From: Singulisphaera sp. GP187
GTDB taxonomy: Bacteria; Planctomycetota; Phycisphaerae; Phycisphaerales; SM1A02
Direction of reading: 5' to 3'
Assembly (NCBI GenBank): GCA_945862215.1
Contig: CAMAXY010000005.1
Span: 1 to 64,000, forward strand
Length of the DNA stretch: 64,000 bases
Of the stretch, positions 17,395 to 27,759 are shown piece after piece. The translations under genes and the position numbers were made by a program. Under the pieces are notes generated by a model. It was not told the origin of the DNA. It did no database searches and worked only from the letters and a program-made list of their open reading frames with translations. Each line of letters starts with the position of its first letter. The first letter of the stretch is position 1.

Positions 17395-19311
17395 CTAGTA
17401 AGACCGCGAGTCGCTGCGCTTGCACCAGTTGAGAAAAGCGCGATTCAGGACGCGATATCCGCCTGGAGTTGGGTAATCGCCGGTGAAATACCAGTCGCCG
17501 GTGTGATTCGGCATCGCTCGTCGCAGGCCTTCGATGGTCTGATAGACGACTTCGACCTCGCCGCGCCACTCGCCGGTCTTTGGACGGATCAACCGCGCGA
17601 TCTCGGCGGAGATCTCATCTTGGGTGAATCTGTCATAAATCAGCCGCACGTGATTTTTCATTCGGTCTGGCGGCAAAGAGTCCTGCGCCTTGCAGAGCGA
17701 CTCGACTTCATCGAGGACTGCATCATCGCCGCGCGCTCGAAGCAAATTGATCGCTGCTTCGAATGCAATGAAGCGACCGAGTTGACTCATATCGATTCCG
17801 TAGCAGTCCGGATAGAGAATTGGCGGTGCGCTACTGGCAACAAGAATGCGCGCGGGATTCAATCGCGAAAGAATAGTAATGATCGAATCACGAAGAGTGG
17901 TTCCTCGAACGATCGAATCATCGACTGCGATCAGCGTGTCGCCGGGTCGAACTGTTCCGCGAGTGATGTCATAGACGTGACTGACCAGATCGCGTCGCGC
18001 AGCATCATGCGTGATGAATGTCCGCAGTCGTTGATCCTTATGCGCAACTTTTTCCGCGCGCACGCGCACATCCATCAGCGCGCGAATTCGATCGGGAGTT
18101 GCCTTTCCTTCCGCAACAAGTTGGCAGACTTCGTCGGCGGCGCGTTCGCGCATGATGCGTTCGGTTTCCTGAATAAGTCCCAGGTATGCACTCTCAGATG
18201 TGTTGGGAATGAAGGAGAAAACAGCATGATCGACGGATTCTCCAAGTCGTTCCAGAATGCGCGGCGCCAAGTTTTCGCCCAAGCGTTTGCGCTCGTCATA
18301 GATTTCGTGATCGTTGCCGCGACTGAAATAAATTCGCTCGAATGAGCATTGACGAATCGGCCGCGGTTGCGCGAAGCGTTGAATCGCAATGGTTCCATCT
18401 CGCTTAACGCTCAGCACGTGTCCAGGTTCAAGTGGCTGAATCGCCTCGACGGGAACATTAAACACTGCGGCAAGAGCAGGGCGTTCGCTGGCAACTGCAA
18501 CCACATCATCGGTGATCACCATGAATGCAGGACGAATGCCAGCAGGATCTCGGCAGGCGAAACAATCGCCATTGCCAAGGAGAGCGCCGAGTGTGTATCC
18601 GCCGTCAAACTTTTCGGTCGCGCGTTCCAAGATGCGGCCATAATCCAATTGGGTTGAAACTTCTTTGGCAAGTGCGCGCCCTTCGAGAGCTGCGAAAGAT
18701 CCAGGACCCATTGTGGAAATCAGATGGTCGTGTTCGCGGTCAATCGAATAGCCGATCTTTTCCAAGACCACGCCGGTGTCGCTGCCCCCAACGGGAGAAA
18801 GTCCATATTCCACGAGCAAATCGAAAAGCTCGGGAGAATTGGTCAAATTAAAATTACCTGCAAGCGCCAGATTTCTGCTGGCGATGATCGATCTGCGCAC
18901 AAATGGATGGCAGGCATCCGCAGATCGTCCGCCGAATGTGCCGTATCGCAAATGTCCCAGCAGCACTTCGCCAAGAAGCGGCAACTTTTTCTTGAGATCG
19001 AGAATCGAAATCGCACGCAGTTCTTCTTCGCTCATGCTGCGCGCAGGTGTCAGTGCATCGTCAAACAGTCGCTCCACTGGATTGCGCTTACCGCTGCGCG
19101 CGCGTTCGAGAAATGGTTCACCCGCTGGCATGTCAAAGCGCACGCTTGCGATGCCTGCGCCGTCTTGTCCACGATTGTGTTGCTTCTCCATCAAGAGATA
19201 GAGCTTGCGAAGTCCCCATGTTGGGTCGCCGTACTGCTCCTGAAACCAAGTGATTGGCTTTCGCAGGCGGACAAGTGCAAGTCCACATTCATGTGTGAGT
19301 CGATCACTCAT
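17395..19311 (-). CDS. purF: Amidophosphoribosyltransferase
   Basis: HECGLALVRL N-terminal Cys, YLLMEKQHNRGQDGAGIA, LGHLRYGTFG, LIAVDDSIVRGTTLRDSI PRPP motif. Confidence 0.93.
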   Translation of the reverse strand: MSDRLTHECGLALVRLRKPITWFQEQYGDPTWGLRKLYLLMEKQHNRGQDGAGIASVRFDMPAGEPFLERARSGKRNPVERLFDDALTPARSMSEEELRAISILDLKKKLPLLGEVLLGHLRYGTFGGRSADACHPFVRRSIIASRNLALAGNFNLTNSPELFDLLVEYGLSPVGGSDTGVVLEKIGYSIDREHDHLISTMGPGSFAALEGRALAKEVSTQLDYGRILERATEKFDGGYTLGALLGNGDCFACRDPAGIRPAFMVITDDVVAVASERPALAAVFNVPVEAIQPLEPGHVLSVKRDGTIAIQRFAQPRPIRQCSFERIYFSRGNDHEIYDERKRLGENLAPRILERLGESVDHAVFSFIPNTSESAYLGLIQETERIMRERAADEVCQLVAEGKATPDRIRALMDVRVRAEKVAHKDQRLRTFITHDAARRDLVSHVYDITRGTVRPGDTLIAVDDSIVRGTTLRDSIITILSRLNPARILVASSAPPILYPDCYGIDMSQLGRFIAFEAAINLLRARGDDAVLDEVESLCKAQDSLPPDRMKNHVRLIYDRFTQDEISAEIARLIRPKTGEWRGEVEVVYQTIEGLRRAMPNHTGDWYFTGDYPTPGGYRVLNRAFLNWCKRSDSRSY

Positions 19312-19372
19312 GGAGAGTGCAGAAGGTTAGCGGATGCGAATGGAGGCGTGGCGATGTGCAAACGCCGTGAAT

Positions 19373-20182
19373 TCAAGCGATTGCAGGTTCGGATCGGCGA
19401 ACGCACAGAATGGGAGTGGGCTCGTATGGCCGACTGATCGTCAGCGATGCCTTGATCGCGGGCAGTTGCGCGTGAAAGAATTCGCGCACTAATGTGGGGC
19501 AATTGCAATCTTGCGAAAGATGGAGCAAGACCAAGTGTCGCACAGATCCGTTGGCGGTCAAGGCGCGCACGGCCTCGACCGATTGAACGTTGGACAAATG
19601 GCCTCGGCCTCCCATAATGCGCTGCTTGAGAAATGCTGGTCGTGGAGAATTGCGCTGCATCTCTTCGTCATAGTTGCTCTCGATCGAGAGCATGTCCAGA
19701 TCCGCGAACGCTTCGAGCAATTCATCGCTGACAGAACCAAGATCTGTTGCATGTCCGATGTGGGCGTTTTCAGAATCGAAACGAAATGCAGTTGATCCGA
19801 TCTCGTCGTGGGGAACTTTGACGAGTCGAACATCCGCTGTCTTGCCGAGTGCGAATGCAGCATCCATCGGTCGCAGACATTCTGCGGGAACGCCAGAAGC
19901 AAGCGCCAATTCTGCATGCGCGCGGCGCACGATCACCGGTACTGGAGCGCGTTGCAATTGTCGCGCCCACGAAGGTGACCAATGATCGCGATCAAGATGT
20001 GTCAGAAAGATCGCGCGCAGCGTGTGAAATCGCGCTGTCGCACTTGCGGCGACGAGTGCGGTGCGCACGCCACGAGGAGTCAGTCCCGCATCAACCAAGA
20101 TGAATTTGCCTGAATCGTCGAATGAAATTGCAGTCGCATTTCCGCGTGAGCTGCTGCCAAGAACGCAAATCGATGCGCTCAT
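19373..20182 (-). CDS. Metallo-beta-lactamase-fold hydrolase
   Basis: VLGSSSRGNATAI, FLTHLDRDHWS, IGHATDLGSVSDEL, SNYDEEM. Confidence 0.85.
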   Translation of the reverse strand: MSASICVLGSSSRGNATAISFDDSGKFILVDAGLTPRGVRTALVAASATARFHTLRAIFLTHLDRDHWSPSWARQLQRAPVPVIVRRAHAELALASGVPAECLRPMDAAFALGKTADVRLVKVPHDEIGSTAFRFDSENAHIGHATDLGSVSDELLEAFADLDMLSIESNYDEEMQRNSPRPAFLKQRIMGGRGHLSNVQSVEAVRALTANGSVRHLVLLHLSQDCNCPTLVREFFHAQLPAIKASLTISRPYEPTPILCVRRSEPAIA

Positions 20183-20272
20183 CGTGATTGTCCTGCGGAA
20201 AAAAAGGAGGTCTCTTTCATGATGCGATCCTTGCACTGTCTTCGCTGACTGAAGCGCGTTCCATGCGCTCGT

Positions 20273-21079
20273 TTATTCACTGCTGGTCTGACGACCATGC
20301 GTACTTACGATACCTCGTTTGGAGGATTCGACGAAGGAAATATATTCGTCAATCATCGGCTCTCCTGCGCGCGTTCGCAAAACTTCCAGAGCATTCTTTG
20401 GCAGCATTCGACTTCGGCAAAGCGTGGTGTATGCCCATCGAGCTGCATCGATCGAAGCGGATGGGATTCCAGATCGACGCATGCCAACAATGTTCAGGCC
20501 GCGCGCATAATTTGTGTTGGTCACCAAGAAGAATGGGCAGACGTCATAACTTGCTCCAGCAAGTCCGCTGATGAAACAACCGCGGCCGAGTCGCACAAAT
20601 TGATGCACTCCAGCAGATCCGCCGGTGATGACTCGATCTGCAACATCGACATGACCTGCAAGCAGAGTTCCATTGGCAAGTACGCAGTTGTTTCCCATTG
20701 TGCAGTCGTGGCCGGCATGGGAATTCGCCATCCAATAATTACTGTCGCCAATGCGACCGGGAAGTTCCATCTTGGGTCGAGAAATTGTCACCCCTTCACG
20801 AAAGACATTGTTCGATCCGATGATGATTCCCTTGCCGGGAAAGTTGGGCGGCGTTCCAAGATCCTGCGGCGCGCAGCCGATGCAAGTATTCGCATAGAAC
20901 TGGTTGTTCTGGCCGATTGTCAGCGGGCCTTCCAATTGCACTCGAGATCGGAGAATCGTTCCCGCACCGATTGTGATTGGGCCGAGGGTTCCCATCAGGT
21001 GGCACCAAGGGCCGATCACGACATCGTCGGCGAGCGTGACATTTCCTTCAATGATCGCAGTGGGGTGAATCGTTGGCAC
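20273..21079 (-). CDS. lpxA: Acyl-ACP--UDP-GlcNAc O-acyltransferase
   Basis: IHPTAIIEGNVTLADDVVIGPWC hexapeptide repeats, NSHAGHDCTMGNNCVLANGTLLAGH; GTG start at 21079 avoids most overlap with divergent lipB. Confidence 0.88.
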   Translation of the reverse strand: MPTIHPTAIIEGNVTLADDVVIGPWCHLMGTLGPITIGAGTILRSRVQLEGPLTIGQNNQFYANTCIGCAPQDLGTPPNFPGKGIIIGSNNVFREGVTISRPKMELPGRIGDSNYWMANSHAGHDCTMGNNCVLANGTLLAGHVDVADRVITGGSAGVHQFVRLGRGCFISGLAGASYDVCPFFLVTNTNYARGLNIVGMRRSGIPSASIDAARWAYTTLCRSRMLPKNALEVLRTRAGEPMIDEYISFVESSKRGIVSTHGRQTSSE

Positions 21080-21113
21080 GGCGAAAGAATAGCCCCGCAC
21101 CCTACGATCGTCG

Positions 21114-21890
21114 ATGATGGATTCCTCCCCCAAGATTCGAAGTGAATTGCCCAGCAAGAAAGATCGCGCAGATTGCGCGGATTTGGTGGACTTCATCGAC
21201 CTTGGCGCACTCTCCTATGCGCGGGCTTATGCGATTCAGAAAGAAGCTCACGAGCGAGTCGTTGCGGCGCGACCTGAGATGGGCGCGTCATTTTCTGCGC
21301 AACTTCGTGCTGGAGAGATTTATCTTCTTGAGCATCATCCAGCTGTCGTGACCGTTTCGAGAAGAATCGACGCGCAAAAAAATGTTTTATTTTCGCAAGA
21401 GCAGTTGGCGCAGCGTGGCGTGGAATGCGTGGAGACTGATCGCGGTGGTGACGTGACGTGGCATGGGCCTGGTCAACTTGTCGTCTATTTGATCTTGGAT
21501 CTCAATCGACTTGGTCTGCGAGTGAATGGATATTTGCGGATGCTCGAAGGCGTGGTCATCGAGACGCTGGCAGATTTCGGCGTCGTGGGCGAGCGTGATC
21601 ACTGCGCAACTGGTGTCTGGGTGAATGGTCGCAAGATTTGTGCGATGGGAGTTCGATTGTCGCGCTGGGTTTCGATGCATGGGATCGCACTCAATGTCAA
21701 TCCCGATCTGAAGCAATTCGATTTGATCGTTCCTTGCGGATTGGTTGGTCGAGGAGTCACGAGCCTCGAAAGTGAACTTGCTTCCAAAGCACCCACGTTG
21801 GCGGAAGTGAAGAAAGCGCTGGCTTTTCGGCTGAATTGCGCACTTTCTGCAGCGGGCCAAGCAGCGGCAGTGGCGGGAGAATCAAGTTGA
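21114..21890 (+). CDS. lipB: Lipoyl(octanoyl) transferase
   Basis: RGGDVTWHGPGQLVVYLILDL, GVWVNGRKICAMGVRLSRWVSMHGIALNVN. Confidence 0.93.
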   Translation: MMDSSPKIRSELPSKKDRADCADLVDFIDLGALSYARAYAIQKEAHERVVAARPEMGASFSAQLRAGEIYLLEHHPAVVTVSRRIDAQKNVLFSQEQLAQRGVECVETDRGGDVTWHGPGQLVVYLILDLNRLGLRVNGYLRMLEGVVIETLADFGVVGERDHCATGVWVNGRKICAMGVRLSRWVSMHGIALNVNPDLKQFDLIVPCGLVGRGVTSLESELASKAPTLAEVKKALAFRLNCALSAAGQAAAVAGESS

Positions 21891-21951
21891 TGCGGTGCAG
21901 GTTCGGGTCTGCACTACACTTCAGGGCTCTCATCAGGTCTGTCGACTTCCA

Positions 21952-23766
21952 ATGAACATTCGCAATTTCTCAATCATCGCACACATCGATCACGGCAAAA
22001 GCACATTGGCCGATCGACTCTTGCAGGCGACCAACGCACTTTCGAAGCGCGAGGCGCGTGCGCAATTCTTGGACTCCATGGATTTGGAACGCGAGCGCGG
22101 CATCACCATCAAGGCAAGTGCTGTTTCTGTGCAGCACACTTGTGATGGCGAAGATTTCGAATTGAACTTTATTGATACGCCTGGTCACGTGGACTTCACA
22201 TACGAAGTGAGTCGCGCATTGACTGCGTGCGAAGGTGCGATTCTTGTTGTCGATTCCACTCAAGGCGTGCAGGCCCAAACTGTGGCCAACGCATATCTCG
22301 CCGTCGCAGCAGGATTGGAATTGATCCCCGTCATCAACAAGATTGATCTTCCCGCTGCCGATCCCGATGGAGTTGCGATGGAAATCGAACAGGTGCTTGG
22401 ACTGCCTGCAGAAGACTGCATCTTAGTTTCTGCGAAAACTGGTCAGGGAATTCAAGAATTACTCGATATGGTTTGTCGGAAGTTGCCTGCGCCGCGACCT
22501 GCAAAGACTGACAAGCTTCGCGGACTGATTTTTGACGCAAAATATGATGATTATCGCGGTGTTGTGGTCTATGTTCGAATTTTCGATGGCACGTTGAAAG
22601 TCGGCGACAAGATTCGCATGATGGGAACTGGTCGACACTTTATGGTCAGCGAATTGACGCGCTATACGCCGCATATCACGCGAGTGAAAGAACTTGGATG
22701 GGCACAGGTCGGTTCGATCAGCGCGAGCATCAAGAGTCTGGGCGATGTTCGAGTTGGCGATACGGTGACGCTTGATGGATCACCTGCAGAAGAGGCGCTC
22801 GCGGGTTATGAAGAACCAAAGCAGATGGTGTTCTGCGATTTTTATCCTTCGAGCGCTGATGCCGAAACGGGTACTGGCAAGAAGGCAAGTTTCGAAGCAC
22901 TGCGCGAAGCGATCGAAAAACTCAGTCTCAACGATGCAAGTTTCACTTTCGAGGTTCAGCATTCCGAAGCGCTTGGTTTCGGATATCGCTGCGGATTTCT
23001 TGGATTGCTCCACATGGACATCATTCAAGAACGACTCGAGCGCGAAGGTGGCGTTGAAATTGTGCAGACTGCGCCAACGGTCAAATATCTTGTGGACTTA
23101 ACCACGGGAGAGCAAGTCGAAATTCATAATCCTGCGGATTTGCCAGATCCATCACAAATGGCTGCAATTCGCGAGCCAATTGCAAAGTTGGAGATCATGT
23201 GTCCGACCGAAAATATCGGCGACTTGATCAAGTTGTGCGACAGCCGTCGCGGCATTTTTAAGGCGCAGCGATTTCTCAGCGAAGGCCGTCAGATTTTGGA
23301 TTATGAATTGCCGATGGCAGAGATCATCTATGACTTTTATGACAAGTTGAAATCGCTCACGCGCGGATACGGCACGATGGATTATCACGTTGTTGCATAT
23401 CGAGCCGACAACTTGGCCAAGGTCAACATTTTGGTGAACGGCGAAGTGGTTGAAGCCCTCAGCTTGATTTGCCATCGATCAACCGCTGAGATTCGCAGTC
23501 GTTTGATCTTGTCGAAGCTGAAGAAGCAAATCGATCGACATCAATTCGAAATTGCGTTGCAGGCCGCAGTGGGTGGAAAAGTCATTGCTCGCGAATCGAT
23601 CCAAGCGATGCGGAAAAACGTGACTGCGAAGTGCTATGGCGGCGATATCAGCCGCAAGCGCAAGCTGTTGGAAAAGCAGAAAGAAGGCAAGAAGCGGATG
23701 AAGCAGATCGGATCTGTTTCCATTCCGCAGGAAGCCTTCTTGGCAGTTCTCGAACAGAGCGAGTGA
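21952..23766 (+). CDS. lepA: Elongation factor 4
   Basis: MNIRNFSIIAHIDHGKSTLADRLL, GITIKAS, DTPGHVDF, NKIDLP; full length. Confidence 0.96.
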   Translation: MNIRNFSIIAHIDHGKSTLADRLLQATNALSKREARAQFLDSMDLERERGITIKASAVSVQHTCDGEDFELNFIDTPGHVDFTYEVSRALTACEGAILVVDSTQGVQAQTVANAYLAVAAGLELIPVINKIDLPAADPDGVAMEIEQVLGLPAEDCILVSAKTGQGIQELLDMVCRKLPAPRPAKTDKLRGLIFDAKYDDYRGVVVYVRIFDGTLKVGDKIRMMGTGRHFMVSELTRYTPHITRVKELGWAQVGSISASIKSLGDVRVGDTVTLDGSPAEEALAGYEEPKQMVFCDFYPSSADAETGTGKKASFEALREAIEKLSLNDASFTFEVQHSEALGFGYRCGFLGLLHMDIIQERLEREGGVEIVQTAPTVKYLVDLTTGEQVEIHNPADLPDPSQMAAIREPIAKLEIMCPTENIGDLIKLCDSRRGIFKAQRFLSEGRQILDYELPMAEIIYDFYDKLKSLTRGYGTMDYHVVAYRADNLAKVNILVNGEVVEALSLICHRSTAEIRSRLILSKLKKQIDRHQFEIALQAAVGGKVIARESIQAMRKNVTAKCYGGDISRKRKLLEKQKEGKKRMKQIGSVSIPQEAFLAVLEQSE

Positions 23767-23830
23767 TTACGCACTCTTTGCCAGCTGCGAATAGCAAACT
23801 TCGGCTTGAACATCAGGCTATTCTTGGGCA

Positions 23831-24556
23831 ATGCGAATGACAGCTTCTATCGTTGCCACCTCCGTGCTTTCAAGCGCGCTTACGGCATTCTTTATGAGTG
23901 GTCTCGATCACTCGGCTTCGGCGCGCGTCATGCCGTTGCCGCAGGATCTTGGGCCAGCCGATGCGCTTGTGCTTTCTGGCAAGAGTGATCTGCGCGTCAC
24001 GAATGTTGATGGGCGAATCAGTTGGTCCGATCAGCCGAGCAGTCGAGCCTTTTCAATTGGCACAGTGCATGTGGGGCGAATTCTTGGCGCGCTCTTGCAG
24101 AGCGATAAATTTTCGGCAGAGGAATCTGAATTGGCTTCATCGCGACAGAAAATAGGCGAAGAGTTTGAGGCTCGTTACAAGGCAATGTTGGAGAAAGCAA
24201 AAGGAATAGATAAAGACTCGCCAGATTTTCCTGCCGCTCGCGCTGAGTTCGAGGACTTTCAGCAGGAATACACAGCTTGGAGTACGCAGAGCGAAAAGGA
24301 AGTAGACGCGATGCGCACACGCCATTATCAAACTGCCTATGCCGATTTGCGTGAAGCGGTCGAAGTCGTTTCCGATCGACGCAAGATTGACTTGGTCATG
24401 CGCTTTGTTCCCGCAAGTGACAAGATTGTTTCGGGCGAGGAAGCCAGCATTGCGCAACAGTTGATGGCACGCACATTCTTGCGATCACCAGATTCCATCG
24501 ACATCACAGAAGACATCTTGACGGAAATGAATTTGCAAGCCCCAAAGAAAGACTAA
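23831..24556 (+). CDS. OmpH/Skp-like paralog 1
   Basis: Signal-like N-terminus, coiled-coil region, shares DLGPADA..LSGK..VTN..GR.SWSD.PSSRA.SI with the next gene. Confidence 0.7.
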   Translation: MRMTASIVATSVLSSALTAFFMSGLDHSASARVMPLPQDLGPADALVLSGKSDLRVTNVDGRISWSDQPSSRAFSIGTVHVGRILGALLQSDKFSAEESELASSRQKIGEEFEARYKAMLEKAKGIDKDSPDFPAARAEFEDFQQEYTAWSTQSEKEVDAMRTRHYQTAYADLREAVEVVSDRRKIDLVMRFVPASDKIVSGEEASIAQQLMARTFLRSPDSIDITEDILTEMNLQAPKKD

Positions 24557-24574
24557 GTTTTTACGAGCCCAACC

Positions 24575-25321
24575 ATGAACCCATCAACAAAACCATTCTC
24601 AGGCCAAGGTCTTCTTATCGTGTTTGGATCATTACTCGCCGGAATGCTGGGCGCATTTCTGGCGCTTTCAGTTTCGGGAACGCCCGCAGTCGCAATGCGA
24701 ATGTTGCCCACAGATCTGGGGCCTGCAGACGCAATGATTCTTTCTGGCAAGGATGGCAATGTCACTGTGACCAATCAAGAAGGTCGATTGTCATGGTCTG
24801 ATTCGCCATCGTCTCGGGCATACAGCATCGCATGTGTTTACATCGATCCGATTTTGAAGGGAATTTTGTCTGGAGTTCGATTCTCCAGCGATCGATCGAA
24901 GTTTGACGAAGAGGCAAAGACTCAGGGACAGGAATTCGAACGAAAGAGCAAAGCGCTGCAAGAGAAATATCCAGATTTGAAGCAGGGAGATGCCGCGTAT
25001 GAAAGTGCTCGCGGCGAATACAAGGCACTTCAAGTCGAGTATGAAAAATGGATGACAGCTTTGCAAAAAGTCCAATCCAAGCACATGGCCGAACAAGTCG
25101 AGAAGGCATATGGAGAATTGATCGCTGCTGTGGACATCGTCGCGGAGCGCAAAAAGATCGACTTTGTCTATCGATTCATCCCACCAGCACGCGCATTCGA
25201 ATCATCTGAACTCGCATCTGCAATGATGCAAGTTCAGGCGCGAACATTCTTGCGATCGCCCACTGGAACCGACATCTCCGAAGATGTGATCAAGGAACTG
25301 GGACTACCGGCGGCGCCCTAA
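24575..25321 (+). CDS. OmpH/Skp-like paralog 2
   Basis: Tandem paralog of 23831..24556; same motif block and C-terminal ARTFLRSP..DI.ED. Confidence 0.7.
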   Translation: MNPSTKPFSGQGLLIVFGSLLAGMLGAFLALSVSGTPAVAMRMLPTDLGPADAMILSGKDGNVTVTNQEGRLSWSDSPSSRAYSIACVYIDPILKGILSGVRFSSDRSKFDEEAKTQGQEFERKSKALQEKYPDLKQGDAAYESARGEYKALQVEYEKWMTALQKVQSKHMAEQVEKAYGELIAAVDIVAERKKIDFVYRFIPPARAFESSELASAMMQVQARTFLRSPTGTDISEDVIKELGLPAAP

Positions 25322-26195
25322 GTGGATCTTTGGCTAGATCCTTCACCGGCGTATTGACCGGCGGAGAGTTTGATGCGGCTGGCGTGATCGGTGTGATCGG
25401 TGTGATTCGCCGAAGTTCGCCAAGCGGTGTCGTCAGCGCCTCGTTCATCGGATCCGAGGATTTTTTAGATCCTGCATCGGATCCACCATCAGATTCAGAA
25501 TTCTTGGCCCCCGATCGATCTGGGCGATCGACGACCGCGCAAATCACAGGATTCTGCGCAGATCCATCAGAAAGCAATCTGATGTATTGGCCATCGAAAC
25601 TCCAAGTTCCATTGTGGCTCGCTCTGGAAAGAAGCGCAGGATCGTTTCTTGATGGTGGATTTGCCGAAGGTGGACTTGATTCAAGTTGATACCTCCCATC
25701 TGCTGCAAGTATCAAACTTCCGCCGGGACCGCTCCACTTTCCAACATATAAATCTTCGGGTGCGACAGGAGCCACATCAACATGAAGCATGTTGAGCGCT
25801 GACCCAGCATCAATAAAAATCTTGCCGTCTGTTCGCCGCATCGGAGCGCGGATTCGCGGCGGCATCACACCTGGATTTTTTCGGTCGACATATGGTTCGA
25901 GCCAAATGGTGCGGTAATTCTGCCGATCCCAGCGTCCAATTTTCGAAGGAGGTCGAAAGCGGTTGGGTTGTCCCCACCAGTTGAACGCTCCATCTTGTTT
26001 GATGAGCATGATTTCTTCACCATTCGTCCACCAACCGATGATGCTGATTGTTTCCGTTGGGTCAATGTCAAGTTTGGAATTTGCGGGGATGATCGCTGGT
26101 GCCGAAGGTTTTTGATCTTGGGCGATAGCTGCAGTTTGCACGCACAAAGCCGTCAAGCACGCAGTCAAAGCGCACGTGTGTTTGATTCGTTTCAT
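25290..26195 (-). CDS. Secreted hypothetical protein
   Basis: Signal peptide MKRIKHTCALTACLTALCVQTAAIA; Pro/Thr-rich C-terminus. Confidence 0.65.
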   Translation of the reverse strand: MKRIKHTCALTACLTALCVQTAAIAQDQKPSAPAIIPANSKLDIDPTETISIIGWWTNGEEIMLIKQDGAFNWWGQPNRFRPPSKIGRWDRQNYRTIWLEPYVDRKNPGVMPPRIRAPMRRTDGKIFIDAGSALNMLHVDVAPVAPEDLYVGKWSGPGGSLILAADGRYQLESSPPSANPPSRNDPALLSRASHNGTWSFDGQYIRLLSDGSAQNPVICAVVDRPDRSGAKNSESDGGSDAGSKKSSDPMNEALTTPLGELRRITPITPITPAASNSPPVNTPVKDLAKDPLRAPPVVPVP

Positions 26196-26204
26196 TGAGT
26201 ACTC

Positions 26205-27749
26205 CTATCTGATGACAGGGAGTCTGATCGTTGGATCAAGATCATCGCTCGGCTGTGCGACCAAGTCATATCCGTCCGAATCCACCACCGTGCACCGAAC
26301 AAGTTCGCCTGCTGCAAGTGGTTCACGGCTTATGACATGAGTGAGTCCGTCGATTGATGGCGCTTGGTGATACGCGCGGCCAGTGAACATCAATGTTGCC
26401 TTGTTCACTCCCGTGGTCGCTTTCCCCTTCGTCGCTCCGCGCGAAGGACCATCAATGAGCACATCGAATTCTGATCGCTGCTCCGCAACAAAGAGCGCGT
26501 TTTCGAATGCAATTGATTGTTGCAACTCCATCAGTTCGCCTTCTCGTCGCTTGCTGTCTTCTTCACAAACGCGCAGGGCGGGATCCGCATGCATCGTTCC
26601 TGACGGTGTTCCATCCTCGCAGGAATATCGAAAGACGCCCATCGCATCAAACTGCGATCGTTCGACAAATGCGCAGAGCGCTTCGTGATCCGCTTCGGTT
26701 TCGCCAGGATGTCCAGTGATCAACGTCGTGCGAATCGACATTCCCGGAATGCGCTCACGCAATTCCTGCACAATATTTTCTTGATGCTCTGCCGTAACAT
26801 TTCTTCGCATCAGATTCAGCATTCGATTCGTGGCGTGTTGCAACGGCATGTCGATGTACTTCACAACACTTGAAAGTCGTGCGATTGCGTCCATCATTGC
26901 AGGAGTGAAGTTGGATGGATATGCGTACATCAATCGCACCCAACCGCTACCGACTTCTTGAACGACCGAGTCGAGTTTTTCCAGCATCCCGACCAATCCA
27001 CTCTCGTCACCGATGTCCATGCCCCAACTGGTGGTGTCTTGTCCGATCAGATTCAATTCGAAGACTCCGTCATTCAAGAGCATGCGTGCTTCATTGGCGA
27101 TTGCATCTTTCGTTTTTGAGCGCATTTTTCCACGAATGGACGGAATCGTGCAGAACGAACAGCGTTGATTGCATCCTTCAGAAACTCGAAGGTACGCCCA
27201 GTGTCGAGGCGTCAATCGAATGCGATTTTCATCTCCTTCGAAATAGCCAATTCCTCGCCCATCCTTACCTTGCACGGTCAATCCCACAGTTGGAATTCCG
27301 CGAGCGGATGCAGCAAGAAGTGCGTTGGATGAAATCCAATAGCCAGGACGAATTCCATCTTCGCCGAGTGTTTCGCGAACGACAGTCGAACCTCGCACTG
27401 CATCGATGATGTGATCGCGATCAAAGACGCCAATGAGTGCATCAATTCCAGGAGCCCACTCCAAGATTTTAGCGCGGTGTCTTTGAACTAAACATCCCGC
27501 TACGACAACGCGTTTCAGATCGCCACGTTTCTTGCGTTCAAGAGCATCGCGAATCACTTCGAGCGATTCATCTTTGCTCGCTTCAAGGAAGCCACAGGTG
27601 TTGACGACAATCGCATCGGGCGCTTCATCTTCGTTGACCAACTTCAATCCATCATTGGCCAAAAGTCCCAACATTTTTTCGCTATCGACCAAGTTCTTGG
27701 GACATCCCAAACTGACGAAAGCCACTCGTTCGATTGCGTTACTGCTCAT
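26205..27749 (-). CDS. rimO: Ribosomal protein S12 methylthiotransferase
   Basis: VAFVSLGCPKNLVDSEKMLG, SEGCNQRCSFCTIPSIRGKMRS; start chosen at MSSNAIERV. Confidence 0.94.
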   Translation of the reverse strand: MSSNAIERVAFVSLGCPKNLVDSEKMLGLLANDGLKLVNEDEAPDAIVVNTCGFLEASKDESLEVIRDALERKKRGDLKRVVVAGCLVQRHRAKILEWAPGIDALIGVFDRDHIIDAVRGSTVVRETLGEDGIRPGYWISSNALLAASARGIPTVGLTVQGKDGRGIGYFEGDENRIRLTPRHWAYLRVSEGCNQRCSFCTIPSIRGKMRSKTKDAIANEARMLLNDGVFELNLIGQDTTSWGMDIGDESGLVGMLEKLDSVVQEVGSGWVRLMYAYPSNFTPAMMDAIARLSSVVKYIDMPLQHATNRMLNLMRRNVTAEHQENIVQELRERIPGMSIRTTLITGHPGETEADHEALCAFVERSQFDAMGVFRYSCEDGTPSGTMHADPALRVCEEDSKRREGELMELQQSIAFENALFVAEQRSEFDVLIDGPSRGATKGKATTGVNKATLMFTGRAYHQAPSIDGLTHVISREPLAAGELVRCTVVDSDGYDLVAQPSDDLDPTIRLPVIR

Positions 27750-27759
27750 TCTTGGAATA

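Noticed and set aside
25376-25405. Short gtgatcggt triplication near the end of 25290-26195
   Set aside because: Three units encoding ITPITPIT in a Pro/Thr-rich tail; too short to warrant a separate finding
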